Below are positions 34,686 through 44,770 of a DNA stretch of 64,000 nt, piece by piece. Location of the stretch: assembly GCA_947454485.1 (NCBI GenBank), contig CANGJJ010000001.1, positions 496,001 through 560,000 of the forward strand, in the 5' to 3' direction. This DNA is from Beijerinckiaceae bacterium. Lineage in GTDB: Bacteria; Pseudomonadota; Alphaproteobacteria; Rhizobiales; Beijerinckiaceae. The position numbers were made by a program, and so were the translations under genes. The notes under the pieces were generated by a model. The model ran no database searches. It had not been told where the DNA came from and was given only the letters and a program-made list of their open reading frames with translations. The first letter of the stretch is position 1; each line of letters begins with the position of its first letter.

Positions 34686-35552
34686 TTAGTGGCCGTGTGC
34701 GATGGGGGCGCCCGAAGAGGCCCACACATAGATGCAGGCAAACAGGAACAGCCACACAACGTCAACGAAGTGCCAGTACCAAGCGGCAAATTCAAAGCCC
34801 AGATGTTGGGTCGGCTTGAAATGGCCAGCCATGGTGCGGATCAAGCAGACCGCGAGGAAGATCGTGCCGATCAACACATGGAAGCCGTGGAAGCCGGTCG
34901 CCATGAAGAAGGTCGCGCCATAGATCGAGCCTTTGAAGGCGAAAGGTGCATGGGCATATTCATAGACCTGCACCATGCTGAACACAGCGCCCAGCATGAT
35001 CGTCAGGATGAGGCCCTTCTTGAGGCCAGAGCGATCATCATGCAGCAGGGCGTGATGGGCCCAGGTCACGGTCGTGCCCGAGGTCAACAGAATGAGGGTG
35101 TTGAGCAGCGGCAAATGCCACGGATCAAGCACTTCGATGCCCTTCGGGGGCCAATGGCCGCCGGTGAACTCAACGCGCGAGGCCTGAATGGCTTCGCCAG
35201 AGAACAGGCTGGCATCAAAGAACGCCCAGAACCAGGCGACGAAGAACATCACTTCCGAAGCGATGAACAAGATCATGCCGTAGCGATGGCTGATCTGAAC
35301 GACGCGGGTGTGATCGCCGGTCTCAGCTTCGCGCACCACATCGGTCCACCAAGCGGCAGCCGTATAGAGCAAGGTCAGCATGGCTGCGCCGAAAATATAG
35401 CCGCCAGCCTTCATGCCGCCGACCGACAGGCCCTTCATCCACATGATGCCGCCCACCGCGCAGAAGAACACAGCGATGGATGCCGTCAACGGCCACGGGC
35501 TCGGATTGACGAGATGGTAGTCGTGGTTTGGTTTCGCGTGGCCGTCAGCCAT
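34686..35552 (-). CDS. ctaE: Cytochrome c oxidase subunit III
   Basis: 288 aa inner-membrane protein with seven hydrophobic segments. Subunit III features: HDYHLVNPSPWPLTAS at the N-terminus, FIASEVMFFVAWFWAFFDASL, VTWAHHALL, GATFFMATGFHGFHVLIGTIFLAVCLIR and the C-terminal AAWYWHFVDVVWLFLFACIYVW. Stabilises the active site of aa3 oxidase. It lies 88 bp after ctaG. Confidence 0.97.
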   Translation of the reverse strand: MADGHAKPNHDYHLVNPSPWPLTASIAVFFCAVGGIMWMKGLSVGGMKAGGYIFGAAMLTLLYTAAAWWTDVVREAETGDHTRVVQISHRYGMILFIASEVMFFVAWFWAFFDASLFSGEAIQASRVEFTGGHWPPKGIEVLDPWHLPLLNTLILLTSGTTVTWAHHALLHDDRSGLKKGLILTIMLGAVFSMVQVYEYAHAPFAFKGSIYGATFFMATGFHGFHVLIGTIFLAVCLIRTMAGHFKPTQHLGFEFAAWYWHFVDVVWLFLFACIYVWASSGAPIAHGH

Positions 35553-35640
35553 AGCTTGTCCCTTTTTCCCCTTAAGAACCCTTGCAGGCCCTTTGCCTCA
35601 GTTTCACGCCGCCGGTCAAGGCGACTTGTGGTTACGCTTT

Positions 35641-36222
35641 TTACAGCTTTGGTTGACCCGCCTCGGCTTCTGCGCGCGTCTCCGGGCGCTTCTTCGAGGC
35701 GAAGAATGTGTAGGACAGCGTCACTCCCCCGACGCCGTTCATATTTTCCGACTTTTCCAGCGCCGGATCGAGATAGAAGACGACCGGCCATTCAGCCGTT
35801 TCGCCCGGTCCCAAGGTCTGCTCATTGAAGCAGAAGCAGGAGATCTTGTTGAAATAGATGCCAGCCTGATCGGGCGTGACATTGTAGCTGGCAATCGCCG
35901 AGATCTCATGGTCCGAGCGATTGGTGACGCGATAGAAGACGGTCGCCGTCTCGCCATTGCGCAGGGTAACTTGCGAGATCTCAGGCTCGAATTTCCACGG
36001 CAGGCCGGAGGCGACGTTGGAGTCAAAGCGCACAACCATATTGCGATCACCGCGGGTCGCTGCGCCTTGCGTTGCCACCTGCGTCGTGCCGCCATAACCA
36101 GTCATGCGGCAGAAAAGATCATAGAGCGGCACAGATGCGAAAGAGGCCGCGCCCATGAACAGCACGACACCAGCGATGGTCCAGGCAACGACGAGCTGAC
36201 GTTTTTGCGCTGGCGCTGTCAT
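35641..36222 (-). CDS. ctaG: Cytochrome c oxidase assembly protein CtaG (Cox11 type)
   Basis: Copper chaperone that delivers Cu(B) to subunit I. 193 aa from ATG 36222; an N-terminal membrane anchor (VVAWTIAGVVLFMGAASFASVPLYDLFC) and a periplasmic domain with NKISCFCFNEQTLGPGE, where the CFCF pair binds Cu(I). A start at 36255 would overlap coxF. One base separates it from coxF (TGACATG). Confidence 0.95.
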   Translation of the reverse strand: MTAPAQKRQLVVAWTIAGVVLFMGAASFASVPLYDLFCRMTGYGGTTQVATQGAATRGDRNMVVRFDSNVASGLPWKFEPEISQVTLRNGETATVFYRVTNRSDHEISAIASYNVTPDQAGIYFNKISCFCFNEQTLGPGETAEWPVVFYLDPALEKSENMNGVGGVTLSYTFFASKKRPETRAEAEAGQPKL

Positions 36223-36223
36223 G

Positions 36224-36388
36224 TCACATCCCCACGCGTGCGAGGATGTTGCCACCCAGCTTTACGATGGTGATCACATAAAACAACACGCATAGACCCG
36301 CGAGGATCAGGCTCAGCGCAATATTGCGCGAGCGGCGCGAGCGCTGCTGCTCAGGGCTGATACGGATCGTGCTCTTGTCGTCGCTCAT
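36224..36388 (-). CDS. coxF: Small CoxF-like membrane protein of the cox operon
   Basis: 54 aa: SDDKSTIRISPEQQRSRRSRN, one membrane segment (IALSLILAGLCVLFYVITIVKL), then GGNILARVGM. Short proteins of this kind lie between ctaB and ctaG in Hyphomicrobiales and are called CoxF in Bradyrhizobium and Paracoccus-like operons. It is probably an oxidase assembly or stability factor, by position. It ends one base before ctaG and lies 4 bp after ctaB. Confidence 0.75.
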   Translation of the reverse strand: MSDDKSTIRISPEQQRSRRSRNIALSLILAGLCVLFYVITIVKLGGNILARVGM

Positions 36389-36392
36389 AGTC

Positions 36393-37325
36393 TCACCCGA
36401 TGAACGGCGCGATCAGCTTCTCGAGGACGAGAATGCCGAAGAGCGCGAAGAGATAGAGGATCGAGATTCCAAACAGCGACATGGACGCTTTGTGGGCGGC
36501 CTCGCCTTCCGTCACGCGCAGCACGCGCACCGAATAATAGATCATGGCCAGACCGCCGATGATCGCTGCTGCGCCATAGACCACAGAGGCAAAGCCCATC
36601 AGCCAAGGCAGCACGCCAATCGGTGCGAGCAAGATCGAATAGACAAGGATCTCGATGCGGGTGCGCGCTTCGCCCTTGGCATTGGGCATCATCGGCACGC
36701 CAGCGCGCTCATATTCAGCGGTCTTCACCAAAGCCAGCGCCCAGAAATGCGGCGGCGTCCAGATGAAGATGATGGCAAACAGCACCCAAGGCTCAATCGC
36801 CGTCGAACCCGTCGCTGCCGCATAGGCTACAACCGGGGGCAGAGCACCGGCTGCACCGCCAATGACGATATTCTGCGGCGTCGAGCGCTTCAGCCACATC
36901 GTATAGATGACGGCATAAAAGAAGATGGTAAAGGCCAGCAGGCCAGCGGCGACCCAATTGGCCGCAAGGCCGAGCACCAACACAGAGAAAGTCGACAGAA
37001 TGAGGCCAAAGGAGAGGGCTTCATCTGCGCCAATGATGCCAGCGGGCACAGGGCGCGTACTGGTGCGCGTCATCAAAGCGTCGATATCCGCATCATACCA
37101 CATGTTCAGCGCGCCAGATGCGCCCGCACCAATGGCAATCGCCAGGAGCGACACACAGGCGATGACCGGATGCATCTTGCCCGGTGCAATCAACAGACCC
37201 GCAAGGGCTGTGAGCACGACGAGCGTCATGACGCGCGGTTTCAGAAGTTTGAAAAAGTCACGCGGCTCCGCCACCGACAATTGGGCGGGAGTCAAAGCGT
37301 CTTTGTGATCGCCAGCGTAACTCAT
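36393..37325 (-). CDS. ctaB: Protoheme IX farnesyltransferase (haem O synthase)
   Basis: Polytopic membrane prenyltransferase that adds a farnesyl group to haem b, on the way to haem a. 310 aa from ATG 37325. The Asp-rich motif is [23 protein letters not shown]; the HFWAL segment ([26 protein letters not shown]) is diagnostic of haem O synthase and distinguishes it from UbiA. The in-frame extension to 37538 is low-complexity and overlaps coxA; rejected. Confidence 0.96.
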   Translation of the reverse strand: MSYAGDHKDALTPAQLSVAEPRDFFKLLKPRVMTLVVLTALAGLLIAPGKMHPVIACVSLLAIAIGAGASGALNMWYDADIDALMTRTSTRPVPAGIIGADEALSFGLILSTFSVLVLGLAANWVAAGLLAFTIFFYAVIYTMWLKRSTPQNIVIGGAAGALPPVVAYAAATGSTAIEPWVLFAIIFIWTPPHFWALALVKTAEYERAGVPMMPNAKGEARTRIEILVYSILLAPIGVLPWLMGFASVVYGAAAIIGGLAMIYYSVRVLRVTEGEAAHKASMSLFGISILYLFALFGILVLEKLIAPFIG

Positions 37326-37358
37326 ACTGCATCCAGGTGAGAGGAGAGCCCCCTGCAG

Positions 37359-37380
37359 AAGCAGCACCGCAATGCTGCTT
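37359..37380 (-). other. Hairpin 2 between coxA and ctaB
   Basis: AAGCAGCA (37359-37366) pairs with TGCTGCTT (37373-37380) around a 6-nt loop. It follows the GC-rich hairpin at 37390-37414 on the minus strand. No T-run follows. Together they could protect the coxA mRNA 3' end or lower read-through into ctaB. Confidence 0.45.
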
Positions 37381-37389
37381 GTGAAGAGG

Positions 37390-37414
37390 GCTCCGGCGGG
37401 TGAACCGCCGGAGC
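37390..37414 (-). other. Hairpin 1 between coxA and ctaB
   Basis: A perfect 10-bp stem, GCTCCGGCGG (37390-37399) with CCGCCGGAGC (37405-37414), 5-nt loop, starts 8 bp after the coxA stop on the minus strand. No T-tract, so not a simple terminator. Confidence 0.5.
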
Positions 37415-37422
37415 GCCGAAGC

Positions 37423-39108
<1,686 letters not shown>

Positions 39109-39981
39109 TTACTGACGAGCCGCAGAATTGTCGGCGTAGCTGTTGGAAGCGGGAACCTCAGCGAACTTCTTCTTCGCATCGGCAATCCACGCTTGATACT
39201 GCTGTTCGCTGACCACGCGGATCGAGATCGGCATATAGGCATGGTCCTTGCCGCAGATCTTCGAGCACTGACCATAGTAGAGGCCTTCGCGCTCAGCCTT
39301 GAACCAGGTTTCGTTCAAGCGGCCGGGCACGGCGTCGATACGCACGCCGAAGGAGGGGATGGTGAAGGAGTGGATCACGTCACCCGCTGTCACCTGCAAG
39401 CGCACGATCTTGTTCACCGGCACGACAGCTTCGTTGTCGACAGTGAGCAGGCGCGGCTCGCCAGCCTTGAGATCCTTGTCGGCCTTCAAGATCTGATCAA
39501 AGCCAAAGTCGCCCTGATCCTTCGGGTAATCATAGGACCAGTACCACTGCTTGCCAGTGACCTTGATGGTCACGTCAGCAGCCGGCAGCGTGAGCTGATG
39601 GGTCAGCAGGCGGAAGGAGGGAATGGCGAGCACCACAAGGATGAGCACCGGAACAATCGTCCACGCCACTTCGAGCGAGGTCGAATGGGTGGTGCGCGAA
39701 GGATTGGGGTTCGCCTTCTCGTTGAAGCGCAGCATCACATAGATGAGCAGCGCGAGAACGAAGATCGAGATCGCGGTGATCACGATCACAAGCAGGTTGT
39801 GAAAATCGTAGATCTCTTGGGCGATCGGCGTGACGGGGGTCAGCATACCCATCTGGCCAGGCTTTGCCATCAATTCAGACTGGGCAAGCGCCAAGGGGGC
39901 GAATCCACCAAGGCCCGTCGCAACCGCGCAGGCCGCCGCCATGGCTTTGAGGGACATCCCTCTCAAAGTGCTCGTGATCAT
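39109..39981 (-). CDS. ctaC: Cytochrome c oxidase subunit II
   Basis: 290 aa. A signal peptide (about 1-33), two membrane helices (about 60-85 and 105-125), and a periplasmic cupredoxin domain with the binuclear Cu(A) site YGQCSKICGKDHAYMPI (two Cys, His, Met) and the earlier DVIHSFTIPSFGVR. GKQWYWSYDYP marks the electron-entry Trp region. First gene of the cox operon. Confidence 0.97.
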   Translation of the reverse strand: MITSTLRGMSLKAMAAACAVATGLGGFAPLALAQSELMAKPGQMGMLTPVTPIAQEIYDFHNLLVIVITAISIFVLALLIYVMLRFNEKANPNPSRTTHSTSLEVAWTIVPVLILVVLAIPSFRLLTHQLTLPAADVTIKVTGKQWYWSYDYPKDQGDFGFDQILKADKDLKAGEPRLLTVDNEAVVPVNKIVRLQVTAGDVIHSFTIPSFGVRIDAVPGRLNETWFKAEREGLYYGQCSKICGKDHAYMPISIRVVSEQQYQAWIADAKKKFAEVPASNSYADNSAARQ

Positions 39982-40309
39982 GTAGTCTTCGCTCCTGCCG
40001 CGCCGGTGCGGCTTTGTCCACTTCGGCTACCCCCGGACGACGGTAGCCTGGACCCCTTTGGACAAGAGGCTCCCCTAGGCTGGTTTCAAAACCACAATGC
40101 GCATTGAATCGCAACTGAGGGAGCTCTGCCAATTCGTGCGGCATATGGGCGCGTAACGTGGCTGTTGTCCATCCACCCTGTGGATCGCTTGACAGGTCCG
40201 GGCCATTTGCTACCCCGGAAAGCCTGAGGGCCAGACTGGCCAAGTCGCCCCGATTCGTGGCACATCCGGGTCGAGACGATGTCGAGAAGATAAAGTGGCA
40301 GGAGAGCCC
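39982..40309. promoter_or_regulatory. Divergent intergenic region, ctaC / IalB-like gene
   Basis: 328 bp without a gene. On the ctaC side an inverted repeat GGCTACC (40025-40031) / GGTAGCC (40042-40048) could form a hairpin in the ctaC leader. A 12-bp palindrome CAATGCGCATTG is at 40095-40106, followed by a GANTC (GAATC) at 40106-40110 that CcrM could methylate. AGGAG before the ATG at 40310 serves the IalB-like gene. No clear -35/-10 pair was identified. Confidence 0.4.
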
Positions 40310-40849
40310 ATGGCGCAGCCGTCCTTCATCCGCAGGCGTTCCAATAGCCGCCTCCCCCTGCTTGCCGGGGCGCTGCTGGCTGCATTTGGCCTGTGGAGCG
40401 CTGCCAGCCCCGCCGCCGCCCAAGGGGTCGCCAGGGGCAAATTCGGCGATTGGGAGATGCGCTGCGAGACTCCGCCGGGGGCCAATCGCGAGCAATGCGC
40501 CCTGCTGCAGTCTCTGGCGGCCGAAGATCGCCCCAATGTCACGCTTGTGGTCATTGTGCTGAAAACAGCCGATGGCAAGTCCCGCCTGCTGCGCGTCATC
40601 GCCCCCTTGGGCGTCCTGCTGCCCGCCGGTCTCGGCCTCAAGGTCGACCAGACCGATATGGGCCGCGCCGGCTTTGTGCGCTGTGTGCCCTCGGGCTGCG
40701 TGGCCGAAGTCGTGATGGACGACAAGTTGCTGGATTTGCTGAATAATAGTCAGACGGCTATTTTCAGCGTGTTCAATACGCCCGAAGAGGGTGTTGGCCT
40801 TCCCCTGACCTTGAACGGGTTCAAGGACGGCTTCGCAAAACTCCCCTGA
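40310..40849 (+). CDS. Invasion-associated locus B (IalB)-like secreted protein
   Basis: 179 aa. After a signal peptide (LPLLAGALLAAFGLWSAASPAAAQ) the domain starts GKFGDWEMRCETPPGANREQCALLQSL, with GRAGFVRCVPSGCVAEVVMDDKLL later; these pairs of Cys are the pattern of the IalB/PF06776 family, first described in Bartonella. Its general role in alphaproteobacteria is unclear. The ATG at 40310 is chosen for AGGAG 6-9 nt upstream. Confidence 0.87.
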   Translation: MAQPSFIRRRSNSRLPLLAGALLAAFGLWSAASPAAAQGVARGKFGDWEMRCETPPGANREQCALLQSLAAEDRPNVTLVVIVLKTADGKSRLLRVIAPLGVLLPAGLGLKVDQTDMGRAGFVRCVPSGCVAEVVMDDKLLDLLNNSQTAIFSVFNTPEEGVGLPLTLNGFKDGFAKLP

Positions 40850-40915
40850 AGCCACTGGCGGCACTGTTAAAGCCGGTGTAACAAAACTGGTCGGGCGTAA
40901 CCGAGGGTATTTGCT

Positions 40916-41560
40916 ATGGTAGAAGTGCGTAAGATCAGGACCCTGGTTCTGGCGCTGGCAGCGGGCATGCCCCTGTCAGCCTGTGGCAGCCTGCCTGATA
41001 CCGGCATTGGCGCCACACTGAGCACCCTCTCGCCCTTCAAGCCCAATCCAGCCGATGCCAAGCTGCCGACCCTCGATCAGGCTTTGGCTGGCGAAAAGGT
41101 CTCGGATGTCGAATGCCCCGAGGTTCAGATCGTCGAAGGTCAGGCCTCGTTCCGCACCTATGCCAGCGCGGAAAAATCCAATGCCAATGTGCGCCACCAA
41201 TATTCCTTCGGCGACCTCGCCCGCGAATGCCGCGTGAAGGATAACAAGATCGAGATCACTGTGGGCGTGTCGGGCTATGTGCTCTCCGGCCCCAAGGGAA
41301 CGCCGGGCAGCTTCCAGGTGCCGGTGCGCATCTCGGTGCGCCACGATACGGATGAGAAGATCATCGCCACCAAGGCCTATCGCCTGTCGACCTCCATCGC
41401 GCAGGGCGAAGCACAAGCGCCTTTCATGGTCGTGACGGATCCGTTGCCAGTGCCGCTGACGCGCCAAGAGGCGAGCCAAGACTATACGATCCTCATCGGC
41501 TTTGATTCGACGCCCGACAAGGCAGCTCCCGCAGCCGCAGGCAACAAGCGCAGCCGCTAA
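40916..41560 (+). CDS. Putative lipoprotein of unknown function
   Basis: 214 aa with a lipobox LSACGS (Cys23 as the acylated residue). The mature part has SDVECPEVQIVEGQASFRTY, NVRHQYSFGDLARECRVKDNKIEITVGVSGYVLSGPKG and ends in a basic Ala-rich tail. The pair of Cys (in ECPEV and RECRV) may form a disulfide. I recall similar proteins among conserved alphaproteobacterial lipoproteins, without known function. It lies 66 bp after the IalB-like gene, so possibly co-expressed. Confidence 0.8.
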   Translation: MVEVRKIRTLVLALAAGMPLSACGSLPDTGIGATLSTLSPFKPNPADAKLPTLDQALAGEKVSDVECPEVQIVEGQASFRTYASAEKSNANVRHQYSFGDLARECRVKDNKIEITVGVSGYVLSGPKGTPGSFQVPVRISVRHDTDEKIIATKAYRLSTSIAQGEAQAPFMVVTDPLPVPLTRQEASQDYTILIGFDSTPDKAAPAAAGNKRSR

Positions 41561-41657
41561 GGTCTGTTGCCCACTGTCCACCGCTGAATCCGCCTTGACC
41601 GGGTGGGCGTGTTGACTCGCCTTCAGTGGGCAGGCAAGGCTCGACGCATCAGACGAC

Positions 41658-41840
41658 CCCAGCGGAAGAGTCCGGCATATCAGTGAGTTTGCCGGCGCCG
41701 AAGGCGCAACCGCCCCGGAAACGCTCAGGCCAATGGACCGCTGGGTGATGACACTCTGGAAAGTGATGCGGCGTGCAGCTGGCATCCACCGACGGGCGTA
41801 ACCGCAGTATGCGGGAAATCTCTCAGGTACCCGGACAGAG
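41658..41840 (+). ncRNA. Tandem glycine riboswitch
   Basis: Two glycine aptamers in the gcvT leader. Aptamer 1 (41658-41745): perfect P1 CCCAGCGG / CCGCTGGG, core GGAAGAG, CGCCGAAGGCGCAA and AAACGCTCAGGCCAATGGACCG. Aptamer 2 (about 41754-41840): CTCTG / CAGAG closing stem, CACCGACGGGCGTAA core and AAATCTCTCAGGTACCCGGACAGAG. These are consensus blocks of the gcvT riboswitch. Being directly upstream of gcvTHP, it presumably turns the operon on when glycine is high. The 60 bp after aptamer 2 holds no obvious terminator, so the expression platform may act on translation. Confidence 0.93.
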
Positions 41841-41899
41841 GGGGCGCAACGACACTGCTAGCAATAGCGGTGAAGAACGCGCTCGAATCCGGGGTTGTC

Positions 41900-43030
41900 A
41901 TGTCCAGTGCAGCAAATGATGCAGCCAGTCTTCGCACAGCGCTCCACGCGCTGCATGTGGACCTTGGCGCGCGCATGGCACCTTTCGCCGGTTATGACAT
42001 GCCCATTCAATATACCAAGGGCATCTTGAGCGAACATTTGCATACGCGCGCGCAAGCTGGCCTTTTTGATGTCTCACATATGGGGCAGGCCTTTTTGCAA
42101 GGGCCCAATGCCATCGCCTTGCTTGAGACTCTTGTCCCCGGTGATCTGCAGGCGCTCAAAGACTATCGCATTCGCTACACGCAATTCTTGAATCCGCAGG
42201 GCGGCATTCTCGATGATTTGATGGTCACGCGTCTGCCGAATGCAGGCGCAGATGAGCGTCTGTTCCTTGTTGTCAATGCGGCCTGCAAAGAAGCTGACTT
42301 TGCGCGTCTGCGCGCGGCTCTGCCAAGTCTCAAACTTGATGTTTTGTCGGATCAGGCTTTGATTGCTTTGCAAGGACCAAAAGCCGCGCAAGTGCTCGCG
42401 CGTTTTGTGCCGGGTGTGGATACGCAAACTTTTATGTCGTGGCGCCAAGCGCAGTGGCAAGGCGTGCCGCTCATCATCACGCGCTCGGGCTATACTGGCG
42501 AAGATGGGTATGAGATCTCTCTTCCCAATGCGCAGGCCATGGCCTTTGCCAAAGAGCTGCTCGCACAAAGCGAGGTTGAGCCCATCGGGCTTGGGGCGCG
42601 CGATTCACTACGGCTTGAAGCAGGCCTGTGTCTTTATGGGCATGACATTGATGAGACGACCTCGCCCATCGAAGGCGCGCTCACTTGGTCCATCTCAAAA
42701 CGCCGCCGCGCAGAAGGGGGCTTTCCCGGTGCGCAGCGTATTCAAGCGGAAGTGGCAAATGGCCCCGCGCGTGTGCGTGTGGGCATTTTGCCTGAGGGCC
42801 GCGCGCCTGCGCGTGAGGGCACGCTCATCACCACGCAGGGCGGCGTGGAAATTGGCAGCGTAACATCGGGCGGTTTTGGGCCTTCGCTCAATGGCCCACT
42901 CGCCATGGGCTATGTGCGCGCTGATCATGCTGCCATCGGCACCAAGCTGACTTTGGTTGTGCGCGGCAAGCCGCTGCCCGCCACCGTCGTCGCGCTGCCC
43001 TTCGTTCCCAATAAATTCTATCGCGGTTGA
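41900..43030 (+). CDS. gcvT: Glycine cleavage system T protein (aminomethyltransferase)
   Basis: 376 aa from ATG 41900. Transfers the methylene group from the lipoyl-bound aminomethyl to tetrahydrofolate, releasing ammonia. Visible: LHVDLGARMAPFAGYDMPIQY, FDVSHMGQ (catalytic Asp region), RSGYTGEDGYEISLP and GLGARDSLRLEAGLCLYGHDI. GTG 41870 would add 10 residues but lies in the end of the leader; both starts are possible. First gene of the operon behind the riboswitch. Confidence 0.96.
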   Translation: MSSAANDAASLRTALHALHVDLGARMAPFAGYDMPIQYTKGILSEHLHTRAQAGLFDVSHMGQAFLQGPNAIALLETLVPGDLQALKDYRIRYTQFLNPQGGILDDLMVTRLPNAGADERLFLVVNAACKEADFARLRAALPSLKLDVLSDQALIALQGPKAAQVLARFVPGVDTQTFMSWRQAQWQGVPLIITRSGYTGEDGYEISLPNAQAMAFAKELLAQSEVEPIGLGARDSLRLEAGLCLYGHDIDETTSPIEGALTWSISKRRRAEGGFPGAQRIQAEVANGPARVRVGILPEGRAPAREGTLITTQGGVEIGSVTSGGFGPSLNGPLAMGYVRADHAAIGTKLTLVVRGKPLPATVVALPFVPNKFYRG

Positions 43031-43039
43031 GAGGAACTC

Positions 43040-43417
43040 ATGAGTGATATTCGCTACACCAAAGACCATGAATATATCCGCATTGACGGTGATCTTGGCA
43101 CGGTCGGCATCACCGACTATGCGCAAAAAGCGCTCGGCGATGTTGTCTTTGTAGAACTCCCGCAAGTGGGCGACGCCGTTGCCAAAGGCGCGCAGGCGGC
43201 TGTTGTTGAAAGCGTGAAAGCGGCCAGCGAAGTCTATGCACCCGTGGCCGGTGATGTGACGGATGTGAACGCGACGTTGGAGCGCGAGCCCGGTGCTGTG
43301 AATGAAGACGCAGCTGGCAAGGGCTGGTTCTTTCGTATCAAGATCGCCAATGCAGGCGACCTCAATGAACTCATGGATGAGGCAGCCTATAAGGCCTTCC
43401 TCGCAACGCTGGAGTAG
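43040..43417 (+). CDS. gcvH: Glycine cleavage system H protein
   Basis: 125 aa lipoyl carrier; the lipoylated Lys60 is in VESVKAASEVYAPV. The N-terminus RYTKDHEYIRIDGDLGTVGITDYAQ and C-terminus WFFRIKIANAGDLNELMDEAAY are typical. 9 bp after gcvT, preceded by GAGGAA. Confidence 0.97.
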   Translation: MSDIRYTKDHEYIRIDGDLGTVGITDYAQKALGDVVFVELPQVGDAVAKGAQAAVVESVKAASEVYAPVAGDVTDVNATLEREPGAVNEDAAGKGWFFRIKIANAGDLNELMDEAAYKAFLATLE

Positions 43418-43420
43418 TCC

Positions 43421-44770
43421 ATGCGCTATCTGCCGCTGACGGATCAAGATCGCAGTGACATGCTGGCGCGCGTTGGCGTCAGCCATATCGACGCGCTCTT
43501 TGCTGATGTGCCTGCCGACAAATTGCTCAAAGCCCGTGTTGATTTGCCTGCGCGCAAGACCGAGCTTGAAGTGTCGCGTTATCTTGGCGCTTTGGCCGCC
43601 AAGAACAAGGCCGCCTCGTCAGGCCCGTTCTTTGTGGGATGCGGCGCCTACAAACATCATGTGCCAGCCAGTGTTGATCATCTCATTCAGCGCAGCGAAT
43701 TCCTCACAAGCTATACGCCCTATCAGCCAGAAGTGACGCAGGGCACGCTGCAATATCTCTTCGAGTTCCAGACGCAGGTTGCAGCCCTGACCGGCATGGA
43801 TGTCGCAAATGCCTCCATGTATGATGGCTCGACCGCAACCGCTGAAGCGGTGTTGATGGCCCATCGTGTCACGCGTCGACGCAAGGCCATCGTCTCGGGC
43901 GGTGTGCATCCCCATTATGTCGATGTGGTGCGGACCATGTCGCATATGGCCAATGATGGTGTGGATGTGCTGGGCCCGGATCTTCACGCCAGCGAAGACA
44001 TCATCGCGCATATTGATGCGCAGACCTCTTGTGTTGTCGTGCAGAGCCCGGATGTCTTCGGCAATCTGCGTGATCTCACACCGATTGCTGAGGCCTGCCA
44101 CAAGAATGGTGCTTTGCTCATCGCGGTCTTCACCGAAGCTGTGGCACTGGGTCTTGTGACGCCGCCTGGTGATATGGGCGCTGACATTGTTGTGGGCGAG
44201 GGCCAATCTATCGGCAATGCGCTGAACTTTGGCGGCCCCTATGTCGGCCTCTTTGCCACGCGCCAGAAATATGTGCGCCAGATGCCGGGCCGTTTGTGCG
44301 GTGAGACTGTAGATGCGCAGGGCCGTCGCGGATTTGTGCTGACACTCTCCACGCGCGAGCAGCATATTCGCCGCGAGAAGGCGACCTCTAATATCTGCAC
44401 CAATTCGGGCCTGTGCGCGCTCGCCTTCACCATTCACATGACGTTACTCGGTGAAGCAGGGCTGAAGAAGCTCGCGCAAATCAATCATGCCAATGCGGTG
44501 CAGCTCGCGGACCTTCTGGGCGCTGTGACATCGGTCGAGGTGATCAACACCACTTTCTTCAATGAATTCACCCTGCGCGTGAAGGGCAATGCAGCGCAGG
44601 TTGTCGAGCAATTGGCTGCGCGCGGCATTTTGGGCGGTGTGCCCGTGTCGCGTTTGCTGCCCGGCAAAGGGCTTGATGATCTGTTGATCCTCGCCTCAAC
44701 CGAAGTGAATACGAGCGATGATCGCCATCAGCTTGTGCAGGCCCTCCGTGATATTTGTGGAGCCGCGTGA
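43421..44770 (+). CDS. gcvPA: Glycine dehydrogenase (decarboxylating) subunit 1
   Basis: 449 aa, the N-terminal half of P protein as a separate chain. [56 protein letters not shown]-type segments, GVHPHY and [15 protein letters not shown] follow the P1 family. It pairs with gcvPB to form the PLP decarboxylase. A GGAG sequence lies just upstream of the ATG. Overlaps gcvPB by one base (TGATG). Confidence 0.96.
   Translation: MRYLPLTDQDRSDMLARVGVSHIDALFADVPADKLLKARVDLPARKTELEVSRYLGALAAKNKAASSGPFFVGCGAYKHHVPASVDHLIQRSEFLTSYTPYQPEVTQGTLQYLFEFQTQVAALTGMDVANASMYDGSTATAEAVLMAHRVTRRRKAIVSGGVHPHYVDVVRTMSHMANDGVDVLGPDLHASEDIIAHIDAQTSCVVVQSPDVFGNLRDLTPIAEACHKNGALLIAVFTEAVALGLVTPPGDMGADIVVGEGQSIGNALNFGGPYVGLFATRQKYVRQMPGRLCGETVDAQGRRGFVLTLSTREQHIRREKATSNICTNSGLCALAFTIHMTLLGEAGLKKLAQINHANAVQLADLLGAVTSVEVINTTFFNEFTLRVKGNAAQVVEQLAARGILGGVPVSRLLPGKGLDDLLILASTEVNTSDDRHQLVQALRDICGAA

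Noticed and set aside
34428-35828. Plus-strand open frame (466 codons) opposite ctaE
   Set aside because: Spans the ctaE terminator and gene in antisense; no domain.
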